Part shown: positions 46,875-57,388 of the stretch, piece by piece
Layout: the number at the start of each line of letters is the position of its first letter
Numbering within the stretch: position 1 is the first letter of the stretch
NCBI GenBank assembly: GCA_027490195.1
Contig: JAIXYN010000042.1
Span: 31,210 to 95,209 of the forward strand
DNA: 64,000 bases
Direction of reading: 5' to 3'
DNA from: Verrucomicrobiaceae bacterium
Lineage (GTDB): Bacteria > Verrucomicrobiota > Verrucomicrobiia > Verrucomicrobiales > Verrucomicrobiaceae
Position numbers and translations under genes: made by a program
Notes under the pieces: generated by a model
The model's database searches: none
What the model was told of the DNA's origin: nothing
What the model saw: only the letters and a program-made list of their open reading frames with translations

Positions 46875-48047
46875 TCACTCCACCCGCCACGTGGCCTGCC
46901 TCAGCACGGCGAGCTTTGGTTCCTTCATCGTCTCATACCAAACGCTCAGCAGCGTGCCATCGGCCAGCTCGACAGTGCTGGGATAGCCGAGATCACCGCC
47001 GATGCCATCGCCGGAGAGGATCATGGCTTCGCTCCAGGTCTGGCCGTTGTCGCTGCTAATGCGGGCCTGATTACCGTAGGGCTTGCGGCGGTGGCCGTAG
47101 GTCATGAGCAGCCGGCCATCACGCAGGCGCAGCAGGTGGGAGGGAAGACCCCACACGCCGATGCTGTGCGGTTCGCTCCAGGTTTTGCCACCGTCTTTGG
47201 ATTCCGTCTGCAGCGTCTCACCCTTGTTGGCGTCGTTGTGATTGCGAATCTGTGCGATGAGCGTGCCATCTGCGGCCTCGACCGCATGGAGCTCGTGATA
47301 GGACCTAGCGGATTTGTCGCCTTTTCGCGTGGGGATTTCCGCCAGCCACTGCCAGGTTTGGCCGTCGTCCTTGGACTCCGCCACACCGACTTTCTTATCG
47401 CCAGTCCAGAGCTGCTTGCCCGCATAAAGCAGGCGACCATCCTTGAGCTGGATGGGCCCGTGCGGACTGTTTACAATGGTGGGAATGCGGGTGGACCAAG
47501 ACTTGCCGCCATCCGTGGAGCGGATCACCCATTCGCCGAGTTCCGCTTTGCGCTCTTCGTCATTGAGGCGCTCGTGTGCGGCCTTCCATTTCGCAAACTG
47601 CTCCTGCGGCATGGTTTTCGAGGTCCAGCCTTTGTCCGTGTGCTCGGCAAAGGTGCTGGCCTTCTTGAAATGATCTTCATAAGCCAGTGACGTGAAGGTA
47701 CTGACGATGAGAGAGCCCTTCGCCGTTTCCAGCACGCCGGAGTCGCGGTCATCCGTGGCGGTGTCCAGCAGCACGCGCGGCCAAGTCCAGGTGGCGCCAT
47801 TGTCACGCGAGGTCATGGCATGCACCTGCCCAAAGGGGCACACATGGGATTCACGCCCACCGGACCAAGAGAGCCACAGCTCGCCATTCTGCCTGCGCAC
47901 CACAGTCGGCCAGCCATGATAAAACTCCGGCTGCTGGGAGATCACCTTGGTCTCAATAACCTTCGCCGCAGGTGCGGCTCCACGCGCAATGAACGGAAAG
48001 GCGAGAGCGGAAGTCGTGGTGGCAAGAAAGCGGCGGCGGTTGGTCAT
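46875..48047 (-). CDS. Tat-exported BNR-repeat sialidase family protein
   Basis: I start at 48047, giving the twin-arginine signal TNRRRFLATTTSALAFPFIA; the longer frame from 48140 adds unlikely sequence. The 390-residue product has five Asp boxes (SRDNGATWTW, STDGGKSWST, SKDDGQTWQW, SKDGGKTWSEP, SSDNGQTWSEA), a six-bladed sialidase-type propeller. Conserved GHRRKPYGNQARI and VWYETMKEPKLAV match exo-sialidase-like proteins common here. True sialic-acid specificity is not proven, because many PVC relatives act on other sugars. Confidence 0.84.
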   Translation of the reverse strand: MTNRRRFLATTTSALAFPFIARGAAPAAKVIETKVISQQPEFYHGWPTVVRRQNGELWLSWSGGRESHVCPFGQVHAMTSRDNGATWTWPRVLLDTATDDRDSGVLETAKGSLIVSTFTSLAYEDHFKKASTFAEHTDKGWTSKTMPQEQFAKWKAAHERLNDEERKAELGEWVIRSTDGGKSWSTRIPTIVNSPHGPIQLKDGRLLYAGKQLWTGDKKVGVAESKDDGQTWQWLAEIPTRKGDKSARSYHELHAVEAADGTLIAQIRNHNDANKGETLQTESKDGGKTWSEPHSIGVWGLPSHLLRLRDGRLLMTYGHRRKPYGNQARISSDNGQTWSEAMILSGDGIGGDLGYPSTVELADGTLLSVWYETMKEPKLAVLRQATWRVE

Positions 48048-48136
48048 GGTGCTATAGAGTACGCGACCGCCCTCTTTGCTTTCACAGCAAACTCTTGGTC
48101 CCAACACCGAACCAGTGGGAGATGGTGAGGCGACCA

Positions 48137-49102
48137 TCACTCGGCTGCTTTCCTGCGCACAAACTTCTGCACCCGTGCGCCTGTTCCTTCAGCGACATAG
48201 ACCGCAGCGTCCGGGCCAACGGCAATGTCATGCCCGAGTTGGAACTGACCGGCGGCTTTGCCGTGGCTGCCAAAGCTGTCGAACACCTGCCCTGTGGGAT
48301 CGAGCTCCACCGCCTTGCCTCGCAACTGGGGCTGCAGGGCGGGAGAACCGCCATCAATGACGAAGAGATGGCCGTCGGGACCGGTATCGATGCCATACGG
48401 TTTGCCGATGTGCGGGCCTTTCCATTCATGCTGGAAGACGCCCTTCGCGTCGAAGACCTGCAGCCGTTCATTCTCACGGTCGCAGACGATGACGCGCCCC
48501 TGCGCATCCACGGTGATGCCATGCGGCAGATGGAATTCGCCGGGCCCACGACCTTTCGTGCCCCATTGGAACTCAAAGCGACCGGCGGCGGTGAATTTCA
48601 TCACGCGCGTGTTTTGGTAGCCGTCGCTCACGTAAAAGGAGCCGTCTGACAGCACGGCCACATCCGTGGGCAGATTAAAATGTTTGTCATCGCTGCCCGG
48701 AACACTCGCCTCGCCCAGCGTGAGCAGCACCTCACCTTTCGGCGAACACTTGAAGACCTGATGGAGGCCCACATCGGTGAGCCACAGATTGCCTGCACGG
48801 TCCACCGTCAGCCCATGCGGCATGATGAAGCGGTTCGCCCCCCAACTGCTGAGAAGCCGGCCTGTTGCACCATCGAACACGCTCACGGTCGGCGCAGCGA
48901 TGGCCTCTTTGGGAAAGGGCTTTGACCACACCCGGCCGCTGCGATGAAAAACGTACACGCGGTTCTGCGCATCGACACCGACCCCGGCACAAAGGCCGAG
49001 CACATGCCCTTCCGGCAACTGCGGCCAGCCCTGGACGACCTGATGCTGAGATTGCGCCAAAGACGCCGTGGCGAAGAGACCGAGGAAGAAGATGAAGCGC
49101 AT
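48137..49102 (-). CDS. Exported NHL-repeat propeller (peptidyl-alpha-hydroxyglycine alpha-amidating lyase-like)
   Basis: This 321-residue protein has a signal peptide ending ASLAQS. Six NHL-type repeats follow (MPHGLTVDRAGNLWLTD, LPTDVAVLSDGSFYVSDGY, LPHGITVDAQGRVIVCDREN, KPYGIDTGPDGHLFVIDGG, LGHDIAVGPDAAVYVAEG). The opening GVGVDAQNRVYVFHRS is typical of bacterial relatives of the PAL lyase. Whether it is an enzyme or binding protein is unclear. It lies 16 bases downstream of the DUF1080-like gene, with an 89-base gap to the BNR gene. Confidence 0.85.
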   Translation of the reverse strand: MRFIFFLGLFATASLAQSQHQVVQGWPQLPEGHVLGLCAGVGVDAQNRVYVFHRSGRVWSKPFPKEAIAAPTVSVFDGATGRLLSSWGANRFIMPHGLTVDRAGNLWLTDVGLHQVFKCSPKGEVLLTLGEASVPGSDDKHFNLPTDVAVLSDGSFYVSDGYQNTRVMKFTAAGRFEFQWGTKGRGPGEFHLPHGITVDAQGRVIVCDRENERLQVFDAKGVFQHEWKGPHIGKPYGIDTGPDGHLFVIDGGSPALQPQLRGKAVELDPTGQVFDSFGSHGKAAGQFQLGHDIAVGPDAAVYVAEGTGARVQKFVRRKAAE

Positions 49103-49118
49103 GGAATGAGTGAATGAC

Positions 49119-49814
49119 TCACTTCAGCTTGGAAACCTTCACGTCATCTACATCTGCCGATTTATTCACGGCGAGGGTGATCATTCGTTTCGTCGGATGC
49201 GCGATGCCTGCGCTGCTGAATGAAACGGCTTCCAGATCGTCGATGCGGACAGTCATCTGATCACCGACGATCTTGATGTTCATGCTGTGCCACTCTTTGG
49301 GCTTGAGGTCGATTTTGAAGGACTTTGTTTTGGATTTGAGCAGCGCTGCGAGTTCCGGGGACTTGTCTCCTTTCTCACGGCGGGCGCGGATCTCGTTGTC
49401 CATGCCGCCGGTCTTGGAATCGGTGATCGTCACCGCCTTGTTGGTAACGCGCGCGATGCAGAGATGTCCCGCGTGCACGGTCTTGAGCTCACGATCCACG
49501 AAATCAACGCCGAGATCATCGCCTTCTCCCAGCCGGAACCTCAGCTCCACGATCCCATCCTGGAACTCCGCCGCATGAAAAATGGCCACGCCATGATCAG
49601 CCTCGGCATGCTTGGTGACGTGCATGACGCCGTCGATGAGATCGACCTGCTGATGCCCTTTGGCGCGCCACGCGCTGTTGCTGGTCCAGCCATTGCCGAT
49701 GTCTTCTTTGCCGGGGGTGGCTTCGTCACGGGAGAAGTCATCGGAGAAGACCGGAGTGAGGAAGTCAGCGCGGAGGGAGAGGCCAAGAGTGAGGAAGACA
49801 AGGAATTTCTTCAT
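49119..49814 (-). CDS. Exported DUF1080-like (concanavalin-fold) protein
   Basis: A 231-residue protein with a signal peptide ending LSLRA. The mature part begins [23 protein letters not shown] and continues in a jelly-roll pattern ([60 protein letters not shown]), as in the DUF1080/3-keto-disaccharide-hydrolase-like domain that is abundant in Planctomycetes and Verrucomicrobia. It is thought to bind or cleave glycans. It is 23 bases downstream of a sulfatase on the same strand, so probably part of that operon. Confidence 0.78.
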   Translation of the reverse strand: MKKFLVFLTLGLSLRADFLTPVFSDDFSRDEATPGKEDIGNGWTSNSAWRAKGHQQVDLIDGVMHVTKHAEADHGVAIFHAAEFQDGIVELRFRLGEGDDLGVDFVDRELKTVHAGHLCIARVTNKAVTITDSKTGGMDNEIRARREKGDKSPELAALLKSKTKSFKIDLKPKEWHSMNIKIVGDQMTVRIDDLEAVSFSSAGIAHPTKRMITLAVNKSADVDDVKVSKLK

Positions 49815-49837
49815 GGTTGGAGCGAGTAGAGGTTGGG

Positions 49838-51484
49838 TTATTTTTTGGGAGGATTGGGCACGGTGCTCGCAGTGTATTCGGCAGCGTCGACGGAGCCGTT
49901 GCCATCCACGTCGCGGGCTTTGAACCAGGCTGCGGCATCGGCCGAGTTTCGTTTGGCGCTGAACTCAGCGGGGCTCAGTTTTCCATCGTGATCGGTGTCG
50001 AGCCTCTTGAACTGCTCGGCGCGGTTGGGATCATTCTTGGCCTGGGCCTTGCCCTTGGATTTGGCCTCTCCGGCGATGGGCAGCGGCAGGTAGTCGAAGT
50101 CGAGGATCATCTTCTTTTGCAGCGCGGTCTTCAGTTCCAGCGTGGCTTCCTCCAGACCTTTCTGGCCGTATAGATTGTGCAGCTCGCTGGGGTCTTCCTT
50201 GAGGTCATAGAGTTCGTACACGGGGCGCGGACTGGTGAACCAGACGGTTTCAAACTCGGTGGAGAGCGATTTGTCTTCATGCGCTTTGACGATGTCCTTC
50301 CAGCTCGGATCGCCCGCACTGTCCACGGGTGTGTAGCGCAGATTCGGCGTGACGTTGTAGATGAGCTTGTAGCGCGCGCTGCGCACGCAGCGGCTGTAGT
50401 CCACGCCGCTGGCGGTGGTGCTTTCATTGAAGGTGGCGCTGCCGTGCGGGCCGCGTTCGGCGAAGATGTGCTGGCGTTCCTTCTCAAACTTTGCGCCTTT
50501 GAGCAGTGGCAGAAAGCTCACGCCACTGATGCGCTCGGGCACCGGGAGTCCGGCGGCTTCGAGGCAGGTGGGCGCGATGTCTTCACCGGAGATCAGAGCG
50601 CTGGAGTCGCCGCCCGGTTTGATGACGCCGGGCCACCACGCGAGTAGAGGCACATTGAGTCCGGGATCATGCAGCGAGCCTTTGCCGCTGGGAAAGGCCA
50701 TGCCGTTGTCGCCCATGAAGATGACGAGCGTGTTCTCCAATCCGGCGCGTTCTTTGACGATGTCGAGCACGCGCTGGAAGTCGCCGTCGCAATGCTCAAT
50801 CTCGCCTTCGTAGGCGGAGAGATCACTCCGTACGCCGGGCAGATCCGGCAGGAAACCTGGCACCTTGAGCTTCGCGGGGTCAGGCGGGTTTTTACCGGAA
50901 TTCCAGGCATGATGCGGATCGCTGAACCCGACCCACAGGAAGTAAGGTTTGTCTTTCGGCCTCTGGTCAAAGAACTCGTTCATCTTCGTCGGCACATTTT
51001 CCTGACCGCTCGCATCGACGTAGTTGAAGCGATCCTTGAAGGTGATCATGTGATGCTCATCAAACACCTGCGCGGATGCCTCGGGCCCGCGTCCGGAACC
51101 GTCGAGGTGGTACGTACGTCCGCAGCAGCCAACGAAGTAACCAGCATCCTTCCGCAAGATCTCGGGGAAGGTGATTTCATCCCGTGGCAGCGGAGAAGAA
51201 AACCGCGTGATGCGGCAGGCCACCGGCGAGCGCCCGGTCATGATCGTGGCGCGCGAAGGCACACACTGCGGCGCACCCGTGAACATGCGGCGGCACATGA
51301 TCCCTTCCGCAGCGAAGCGGTCGAGGTTCGGCGTCTTCATCTCTTCACGCCCGTAGCAGTGAATGAACGGGTAGCTGTGGTCATCGGAGAGGATGAAGAG
51401 GATGTTGGGACGCTGCTCCGCAGCGAATGACGAATGCAGAATTCCGAATGACGAAACCAGAACAAGAAGGATGCGGAGTCTCAT
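49838..51484 (-). CDS. Exported S1-family sulfatase with C-terminal EF-hand pair
   Basis: The start at 51484 overlaps the stop of the next upstream sulfatase (ATGA) and gives 548 residues. The signal peptide has the [14 protein letters not shown] pattern. Asp34-Asp35 and Cys74 in CVPSR followed by ATIMTG are the catalytic landmarks; [19 protein letters not shown] resembles heparan-N-sulfatase-type enzymes. The last 60 residues hold two EF-hand loops ([13 protein letters not shown] and [13 protein letters not shown]), a Ca2+-binding appendage. Substrate unknown. Confidence 0.9.
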   Translation of the reverse strand: MRLRILLVLVSSFGILHSSFAAEQRPNILFILSDDHSYPFIHCYGREEMKTPNLDRFAAEGIMCRRMFTGAPQCVPSRATIMTGRSPVACRITRFSSPLPRDEITFPEILRKDAGYFVGCCGRTYHLDGSGRGPEASAQVFDEHHMITFKDRFNYVDASGQENVPTKMNEFFDQRPKDKPYFLWVGFSDPHHAWNSGKNPPDPAKLKVPGFLPDLPGVRSDLSAYEGEIEHCDGDFQRVLDIVKERAGLENTLVIFMGDNGMAFPSGKGSLHDPGLNVPLLAWWPGVIKPGGDSSALISGEDIAPTCLEAAGLPVPERISGVSFLPLLKGAKFEKERQHIFAERGPHGSATFNESTTASGVDYSRCVRSARYKLIYNVTPNLRYTPVDSAGDPSWKDIVKAHEDKSLSTEFETVWFTSPRPVYELYDLKEDPSELHNLYGQKGLEEATLELKTALQKKMILDFDYLPLPIAGEAKSKGKAQAKNDPNRAEQFKRLDTDHDGKLSPAEFSAKRNSADAAAWFKARDVDGNGSVDAAEYTASTVPNPPKK

Positions 51485-53025
51485 GGCAGGACGGGCTTGG
51501 TGGTTTCGATGTCGCTCGGATTGATCCATCCGGCTTTCATGGGCTTGCCGCTCATGAATTTCTCGTAGAAGCCAACGTTGGCTTTGGAGGCGTGCTCGTA
51601 TTTGTCGAAAATGTCGCCCTGGCCGAACATGCGTGGATCGCCCTGCTGTTTGAGTTCGGTATAAAGTTGATTCTTCAATGCGGTGGCGCGTGGATCGGTG
51701 AGTGTGTTCTTCACGAAATCGGGGTCGGCTTTGAGGTCGTAGAATTCGGTGCCAGGGCGCAGGCCGAAACAAAGCTGCCAGAAGGGATCGGCGGGGTTTT
51801 TGCGATGCGCGTCGATGATGAAGCTCTTGGTGGCTCCGGCATCGCAGTCCATGTAGCCGGTCTCAGGATTGCCGCCGGGCCAGCGCGAGGGCTCGAAGTT
51901 TTCGATGAAGACGCTGTCCTTTGTCACGATGGCGCGGATGGGGTAGCCCCAGTCATGCGGGCGGCCCACGTCGGTGCGCTCCTTGCCGATGAGCACGTGA
52001 TCGCGCACGTGCGCAGGTTTGTTGGCAAAGAGATCCGTCAGGCTGCGGCCCGGTGACTCCGCCATGCCGGTGTCTCCCCATTTCAAACCGGCAACTTCGA
52101 CAAGGGTTGGTGCGAGATCGATGAAGCTCACGAAATCGCTGATCTTGCGGCCGGGCTGCAGGATGCCCTTCTTCCACATCATCGCCAGCGGCACATGATT
52201 GGCCTGCACGTTGGCGTTGCCTTTGCTGCGCGGGAAGGGCATGCCGTGATCTGCGGTGACGATGACAAGCGTGTTGTCCAGCAGTCCGCGTTTTTCGAGA
52301 TCGGCAATCATGCGTCCGAGATGGCGGTCGAAATGCTCGACTTCAAAAGCGTAGTCGAGCATGTCATTGCGGATCACGTCGTTGTCCGGCCAGTAGGCGG
52401 GCACGTGGTCGATGTCCGTGAGCTTTTTGCCACCTTTGGCGACGCCGCTGCCAAATTCATATCCGCGATGCGGCTCCACGCTGCCATACCAAAAGCACCA
52501 GGGCTTGTCAGCCGGTGCGGCATTGAGGAAGTCGCTAAAGTTTGCCGCGTAGTCGCAGTTCAGGATCTCAGGCGTCGGTGCTTCCGCTTTGCGCTTGTTG
52601 TAGGATGTGCCCGTCATCTGGCGGGGCTTGCCATTCGCATCCACCGCCACGCCGGGGCCCCAGCCTTTGGTGGTGTAGCCCACGTTCCAGCCTTTCTCCG
52701 CGAGGGCTTCGCCCCAACCTTTGAACTCCGGCGGGAAGTGGCAGATGTGATTCGCAGCCTCTTTGAGCTGCCATGAATTGCGCCCGGTGAGAATGCAGGC
52801 GCGTGAGGGCGCACACTTCGCATTCGGGGTGTAGGCATTGCTGAAGAGCATGCCTTCCTTGGCCACGCGGTCAAAGTTCGGCGTCTTCACCCACGGCGTG
52901 CCATAGGCGCTCGCATGCGGACCCCAGTCATCAGCAATGGCAAAGAGGATATTGGGCGGCGGCTCCGCGGCGAATGATGAATTTAAAATGACGAACGACG
53001 AAAGGAGGAATAGGAGATGGCGCAT
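51481..53025 (-). CDS. Exported S1-family sulfatase, heparan N-sulfatase (SGSH)-like
   Basis: This 514-residue protein has the [15 protein letters not shown] signal peptide shared by several genes of the cluster. Asp32-Asp33 and Cys71 in CAPSR, followed by ACILTG, define the active site. [20 protein letters not shown] and the [13 protein letters not shown] segment after the signature are characteristic of N-sulfoglucosamine sulfohydrolase-like enzymes. Glucosamine N-sulfate is therefore possible, but bacterial members vary. Translationally coupled to the EF-hand sulfatase gene downstream. Confidence 0.9.
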   Translation of the reverse strand: MRHLLFLLSSFVILNSSFAAEPPPNILFAIADDWGPHASAYGTPWVKTPNFDRVAKEGMLFSNAYTPNAKCAPSRACILTGRNSWQLKEAANHICHFPPEFKGWGEALAEKGWNVGYTTKGWGPGVAVDANGKPRQMTGTSYNKRKAEAPTPEILNCDYAANFSDFLNAAPADKPWCFWYGSVEPHRGYEFGSGVAKGGKKLTDIDHVPAYWPDNDVIRNDMLDYAFEVEHFDRHLGRMIADLEKRGLLDNTLVIVTADHGMPFPRSKGNANVQANHVPLAMMWKKGILQPGRKISDFVSFIDLAPTLVEVAGLKWGDTGMAESPGRSLTDLFANKPAHVRDHVLIGKERTDVGRPHDWGYPIRAIVTKDSVFIENFEPSRWPGGNPETGYMDCDAGATKSFIIDAHRKNPADPFWQLCFGLRPGTEFYDLKADPDFVKNTLTDPRATALKNQLYTELKQQGDPRMFGQGDIFDKYEHASKANVGFYEKFMSGKPMKAGWINPSDIETTKPVLP

Positions 53026-53047
53026 GATGAGGTGGTTTGATGGTCAG

Positions 53048-54397
53048 TTACTCTGCTTTGTTCTGCTTTTTCTTTCCCTGCTTCCTGGTCTTGTCTTTCC
53101 CTTTCCCCGAGGCCTGGAATTCTTCGTCCAGTTTCACGGGGCGGGCGTCTTTGAAGTGATCGAGAGCTGATTGCAGTTTGGTCTTGGCGGCGGCCGCTTC
53201 GCTGTTCAGCGTGGTAGCGGCAATATCCTGTTTCTCCAGTTCATCAGTGCGGAGATCGTAGAACTGGCCGGTGCGGTACAGTTTGAAGCGGTGGTCAAAG
53301 GTGTACTCACGCACGGTCAAGTCCTGGCTCTGTCGCGGGGAGTACCAGGTGTAGAGCCAGTCGCGGGGCGTGCCCGCTTCTCCTTTGAGCTGAGGCAGAA
53401 AGCTCACGCCATCGGTGCCTTCAGGCAGCTTCACACCTGCGGCGGCGCAGATCGTCGGAAGGAAGTCGGTGCTGCTGACGAGATCAGCGGAGACGCGGCC
53501 CTGCTTCATCACGGCGGGCCAGCTGGCGATGAGCGGCACATGCGTGCCGTGCGATGTGGTGGAGCCTTTGCCACCCTTGTAGTCCGCGCCTTTGAAGCGG
53601 CTGGTGATGCCGGTGTTGGTACCGTTATCGCCGAGGACGAGCAGCAGCGTGTTGTCGCGGATGCCGAGTTCATCGAGCTTTGCGATGACGCTGCCCACCA
53701 GCTTGTCCATGTAGGCGGTCATGTCGGCAAAGTGCTTGGGCGACTGCTGCTTGTTCTCGCTGCTGCTCGTCGGATCCCAGTCCGGACTGTCTGGCGTCGG
53801 CTGGAAGGGATTGTGCGTGAGGATCATCGGGTAGTAGAGAAAGAAGGGCTTCTCTTTGTTTTTGGTGATGAAACTAAGCGCGAAGTCGTTCACCAGCGTG
53901 GGGCCGTACTCGCCGTGGGTGAAGTTTTTCTCCACTCCGTTGTATTCCAGGCCGGGGTTCGCATAGCGCGGCGGGCGGCGCGTCTGCTGCCACAGGCAGG
54001 ATTCCTCAAAGCCAAAGTGCTGCGGCGAATCCACCTCGCCCCCGAGCTGCCATTTGCCGCAGATGCCGGTGGCATAGCCTGCGCTCTGCATGAGATTGCC
54101 AAAGGTCGTCTCCGTGCGCAGCAGCGTGCCGAAGTTGATGTAGTTGCGCACGTTGTAGCGCCCCGTCATGAGCTGCACGCGCGTGGGCGTGCAAAGCGGC
54201 TGCACATGGCAGTTTTCGAAACGCACACCGCTGGCGGCGAGCTTGTCGAGGTTCGGCGTCTGATATGACTCCCCGCCATTCGCTTTGACGCATTCGTAAC
54301 CGAAGTCATCGACCATGATGAGGATGACATTCGGCTGCGCCGAAAATGACGAATGCAAAAGGGCGAAGGACGAAAGGATGCAGACGAGCCGTTTCAT
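53048..54397 (-). CDS. Exported S1-family sulfatase (arylsulfatase A type) with basic tail
   Basis: The start at 54397 gives a signal peptide with LSSFALLHSSFSA and 449 residues. Asp30-Asp31 and Cys69 in CTPTR, then VQLMTG, are present. The GKWHLG motif reads GKWQLGG, so the usual His of this strand is Gln, which may affect catalysis or substrate choice. LGDNGTNTG follows. The last 20 residues are almost all Lys, Gly, Gln and Arg (KGKDKTRKQGKKKQNKAE). It is divergent from the sulfatase at 54514. Confidence 0.88.
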   Translation of the reverse strand: MKRLVCILSSFALLHSSFSAQPNVILIMVDDFGYECVKANGGESYQTPNLDKLAASGVRFENCHVQPLCTPTRVQLMTGRYNVRNYINFGTLLRTETTFGNLMQSAGYATGICGKWQLGGEVDSPQHFGFEESCLWQQTRRPPRYANPGLEYNGVEKNFTHGEYGPTLVNDFALSFITKNKEKPFFLYYPMILTHNPFQPTPDSPDWDPTSSSENKQQSPKHFADMTAYMDKLVGSVIAKLDELGIRDNTLLLVLGDNGTNTGITSRFKGADYKGGKGSTTSHGTHVPLIASWPAVMKQGRVSADLVSSTDFLPTICAAAGVKLPEGTDGVSFLPQLKGEAGTPRDWLYTWYSPRQSQDLTVREYTFDHRFKLYRTGQFYDLRTDELEKQDIAATTLNSEAAAAKTKLQSALDHFKDARPVKLDEEFQASGKGKDKTRKQGKKKQNKAE

Positions 54398-54513
54398 GGG
54401 CGCTCGGAACGAAGCATATGGCACCGATCTTCCGACAGGATCAGCGAAGTGTAAAGGTTTCAAGTCGGCCTCGAGGGTTGCCATTCGCCGGCGTTTCATG
54501 TTTGATGAGCTTC

Positions 54514-56037
54514 ATGCGCCTCCCCATCCTCGCACTCCTGCTGTCGTCGTTTTGTCTTCCGGCTGCTTTCGCGGCCACGCCGCCGAACATCATCGTCATC
54601 ATGGCGGACGACCTCGGCTTTGGGGATGTGAGCTGCTACGGGGCGAAGGCGCTGCAGACGCCGAACATCGACCAGCTTGCCGCCGAAGGGCTTCGTTTCA
54701 CCAGCGGCTACTGCTCCGCCTCCACCTGCACGCCCACACGCTTTTCATTTCTGACGGGAACCTATGCGTTCCGGCAAAAGGGCACCGGCGTGGCTCCGCC
54801 CAACGGCCCCGCCTTGATCCAGCCGGGGGCGACCACGATCGCATCCCTCATGAAACAGGCCGGTTATGCCACGGCGGTGATCGGCAAGTGGCACCTCGGC
54901 CTTGGCAATCCGAAGCCGGACTGGAATGGTGAATTGAAGCCCGGCCCACTCGAGATCGGTTTTGATCTCTGCCATCTCCTGCCCACCACAAATGACCGCG
55001 TACCGCAGGTTTATGTCAGTGACCATCGGGTGCTGAACCTCGACCCCAAAGACCCACTCTGGGTGGGTGACAAGGCGCCGAGCAAAGATTATCCCACCGG
55101 GATCACGGAGCGCAGCACGCTGCGCATGGACTGGACCCACGGCCACAACGGCACTATCCACAACGGCATCGCCCGCATCGGCTTCTACACCGGCGGCACG
55201 GCCGCAAGATTCCGTGACGAAGACCTCGCCGATGAATGGGTAAATCGCAGCAAAACTTGGATCGAGGCGCATAAGGACGGCCCTTTCTTCCTCTTCTTCG
55301 CCAGTCATGACATCCATGTGCCGCGCATGCCGCACGAACGCTTCCAGGGCAAAACAACGCTCGGCTTTCGCGGCGATGCCATTGTGGAGTTTGACTGGTG
55401 CGTGGGCGAGCTCATGAAGACGCTCGACCGGTTCAAGCTGGCTGAAAACACCCTCATCGTGCTGTGTTCTGACAACGGCCCCGTGCTCGACGACGGCTAC
55501 AAGGATGGTGCGGTGGAAAAGCTCGGAAGCCACCAGCCCGCCGGACCTTTCAGCGGCGGCAAATACAGCGTGCTCGAAGGCGGCACCCGCACACCCTTCA
55601 TCACCCGCTGGAAAGGCCGCGTGCAGCCAGGTGTCTCAGAGGAGGTGGTCTGCACCATTGACCTCGCGTCCAGCCTCGCCGCCCTGACTGGCGTCGCTCT
55701 ACCTGAAAACGCCTGCCGTGACAGCTTCAATGTCCTTCCCGCCCTGATGGGTGATTCCGGCGCCAAGGGCCGTGATCATCTGCTGCTGCAGGACAACAAC
55801 GGCACTAGCTTCGGCCTGCGCATGGGTGACTGGAAGCTCGTGCGTAGCAAGGCAAAGGGGAAACCCCAAGCCACGGTCTCCGTCAAAACACACAAGGACG
55901 CCGCCGGTCTCCACGCGCTCTACTTCCTGCCGAACGATCCAGGGGAGGAAAACGATGTGAGCGCCCAGAAACCGGAGAAGACGCAAGAACTCATCGCCAA
56001 GCTCGATGCGCTCATCGCGGCAGATCGCAGCCGTTAA
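54514..56037 (+). CDS. Exported S1-family sulfatase (arylsulfatase A type)
   Basis: The ATG at 54514 (MRLPILALLLSSFCLPAAFA) gives a compact signal peptide and 507 residues; an ATG three codons upstream (54505) is nearly as good. Asp32-Asp33, Cys72 in CTPTR followed by FSFLTG, GKWHLGLG and SDNGPVLDD make a complete core. It is the only + strand gene of the right sulfatase cluster, divergent from the gene at 53048 and overlapping the convergent sulfatase by 4 bases. Confidence 0.9.
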   Translation: MRLPILALLLSSFCLPAAFAATPPNIIVIMADDLGFGDVSCYGAKALQTPNIDQLAAEGLRFTSGYCSASTCTPTRFSFLTGTYAFRQKGTGVAPPNGPALIQPGATTIASLMKQAGYATAVIGKWHLGLGNPKPDWNGELKPGPLEIGFDLCHLLPTTNDRVPQVYVSDHRVLNLDPKDPLWVGDKAPSKDYPTGITERSTLRMDWTHGHNGTIHNGIARIGFYTGGTAARFRDEDLADEWVNRSKTWIEAHKDGPFFLFFASHDIHVPRMPHERFQGKTTLGFRGDAIVEFDWCVGELMKTLDRFKLAENTLIVLCSDNGPVLDDGYKDGAVEKLGSHQPAGPFSGGKYSVLEGGTRTPFITRWKGRVQPGVSEEVVCTIDLASSLAALTGVALPENACRDSFNVLPALMGDSGAKGRDHLLLQDNNGTSFGLRMGDWKLVRSKAKGKPQATVSVKTHKDAAGLHALYFLPNDPGEENDVSAQKPEKTQELIAKLDALIAADRSR

Positions 56038-57377
56038 GGCGCCTCAGGTTTCTGCCAGGGAGTTGCGCCGCCGACTTGAACATGGCGGCGCAGCGCAGTG
56101 GAGAGTTCTTTGAAAACCTTGGGGGCCTTGCCGATGAGGTTGTTTTTTTCCTGCGGATCATCTTTGAGATTGTACAGCTCCAGCGGCGTGTAGGGAGTGT
56201 TTTGCATGAGCTTCCAGTCGCCACGTATGAGCGCCTCGTAGCTTTTGCCGCCGTAAGCAGCGCCGCCTTCACGACGGACGAAGTAGAGATCACGCGGGGT
56301 GTCGATGGTTCCGCCGTTGAGAATGGGCACGAGACTGATCGCATCGAGTTCAGACGAAGGCTTCACGCCCGCGAGTTCGAGAAAGGTGGGGAAAAGGTCA
56401 AAGTTCAGTCCCGCGTAGTCGCTGCGTGAGCCTGCCTTGATGTGTCCCGGCCAGCGCACCATGAAGGGCACCCGCAGGCCGCCGTCGTAGTGGCTGGTCT
56501 TGCCATCGCGCCAGGGGTCATTGTTCTGCGCATGCGGCAAGGAGCCGCCATTGTCAGAACCGAAAGCAACGACGGTGTTTTGATCGAGCCCGGTTTCCTT
56601 CAAGACGGCCAGCAGTTGGCCGATTCGATCATCCAGATGCTCCACCAGCGCGGCATTGAGCGCGCGTTTTTCATCGAGCTGCGGCTCACGTGCCTTCACC
56701 TTGGCAACCCATTCGTCCGGGGGCTCGATGGGGAAATGCGGCGCATTGAAGGCAAGGTAGAGAAAGAAGGGCTGCTTCTCCTTGGCACGTTCACGAAAGT
56801 AATCCGCCGCCCATCCCGCGAAGAGGTCCGTCGCATGGCCCTTGGGGTCGATGACTTCCGCATTGCGCCGCATGTAGTTGTGCGCCTGGCGCAGGTGCGT
56901 GGTGTAGCTGTCCATCATGTCGCCGAGGAAGCCGTGGAAAAGGTCAAAGCCGCGCTCATTCGGCGTGTTGGGAGACTCAAGACCAAGATGCCATTTGCCA
57001 ATCACCGCCGTGTGATAACCGACCTTCTTCAACTCATTCCCAATCGTTGGAATGCCAGGCGCAAAAAAACCCCACGAGTCTTCCGCATTGGTGCGAATCA
57101 CACCCGGAACCCCCACACGATCTGGAAAACGCCCCGTGAGCAGCGCCGCGCGCGAAGGCGAGCAAACCGTGCAGTTCGCCCGCATGTTCTTAAACAGCAT
57201 GCCCTCCGCCGCCAGCTTGTCGATGTTCGGCGTGTGACAGTCCGAGGCGTGGTAGGTCGAGACATCGCCATAGCCGAGATCATCGGCGTAGATGATGAGA
57301 AAATTAGGGCGCTGCTCCGCTGCGAATGAAGAAACCAGAATGAGGAATGACGAAAGGATGAGAGCAATGTGCTTCAT
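56034..57377 (-). CDS. Exported S1-family sulfatase (arylsulfatase A type)
   Basis: The 447-residue protein has the LILSSFLILVSSFAAE signal peptide. Asp32-Asp33 and Cys72 in CSPSR followed by AALLTG are the active-site landmarks; GKWHLGLES, FNAPHFPIEPP and GSDNGGSLPHA are intact. YDGGLRVPFMVRWPG is usual for this group. Upstream genes on the same strand (57389, 58923) are close, so it is probably the last gene of that operon. Its 3' end overlaps the convergent sulfatase. Confidence 0.9.
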   Translation of the reverse strand: MKHIALILSSFLILVSSFAAEQRPNFLIIYADDLGYGDVSTYHASDCHTPNIDKLAAEGMLFKNMRANCTVCSPSRAALLTGRFPDRVGVPGVIRTNAEDSWGFFAPGIPTIGNELKKVGYHTAVIGKWHLGLESPNTPNERGFDLFHGFLGDMMDSYTTHLRQAHNYMRRNAEVIDPKGHATDLFAGWAADYFRERAKEKQPFFLYLAFNAPHFPIEPPDEWVAKVKAREPQLDEKRALNAALVEHLDDRIGQLLAVLKETGLDQNTVVAFGSDNGGSLPHAQNNDPWRDGKTSHYDGGLRVPFMVRWPGHIKAGSRSDYAGLNFDLFPTFLELAGVKPSSELDAISLVPILNGGTIDTPRDLYFVRREGGAAYGGKSYEALIRGDWKLMQNTPYTPLELYNLKDDPQEKNNLIGKAPKVFKELSTALRRHVQVGGATPWQKPEAP

Positions 57378-57388
57378 GTCTTGAGAGA

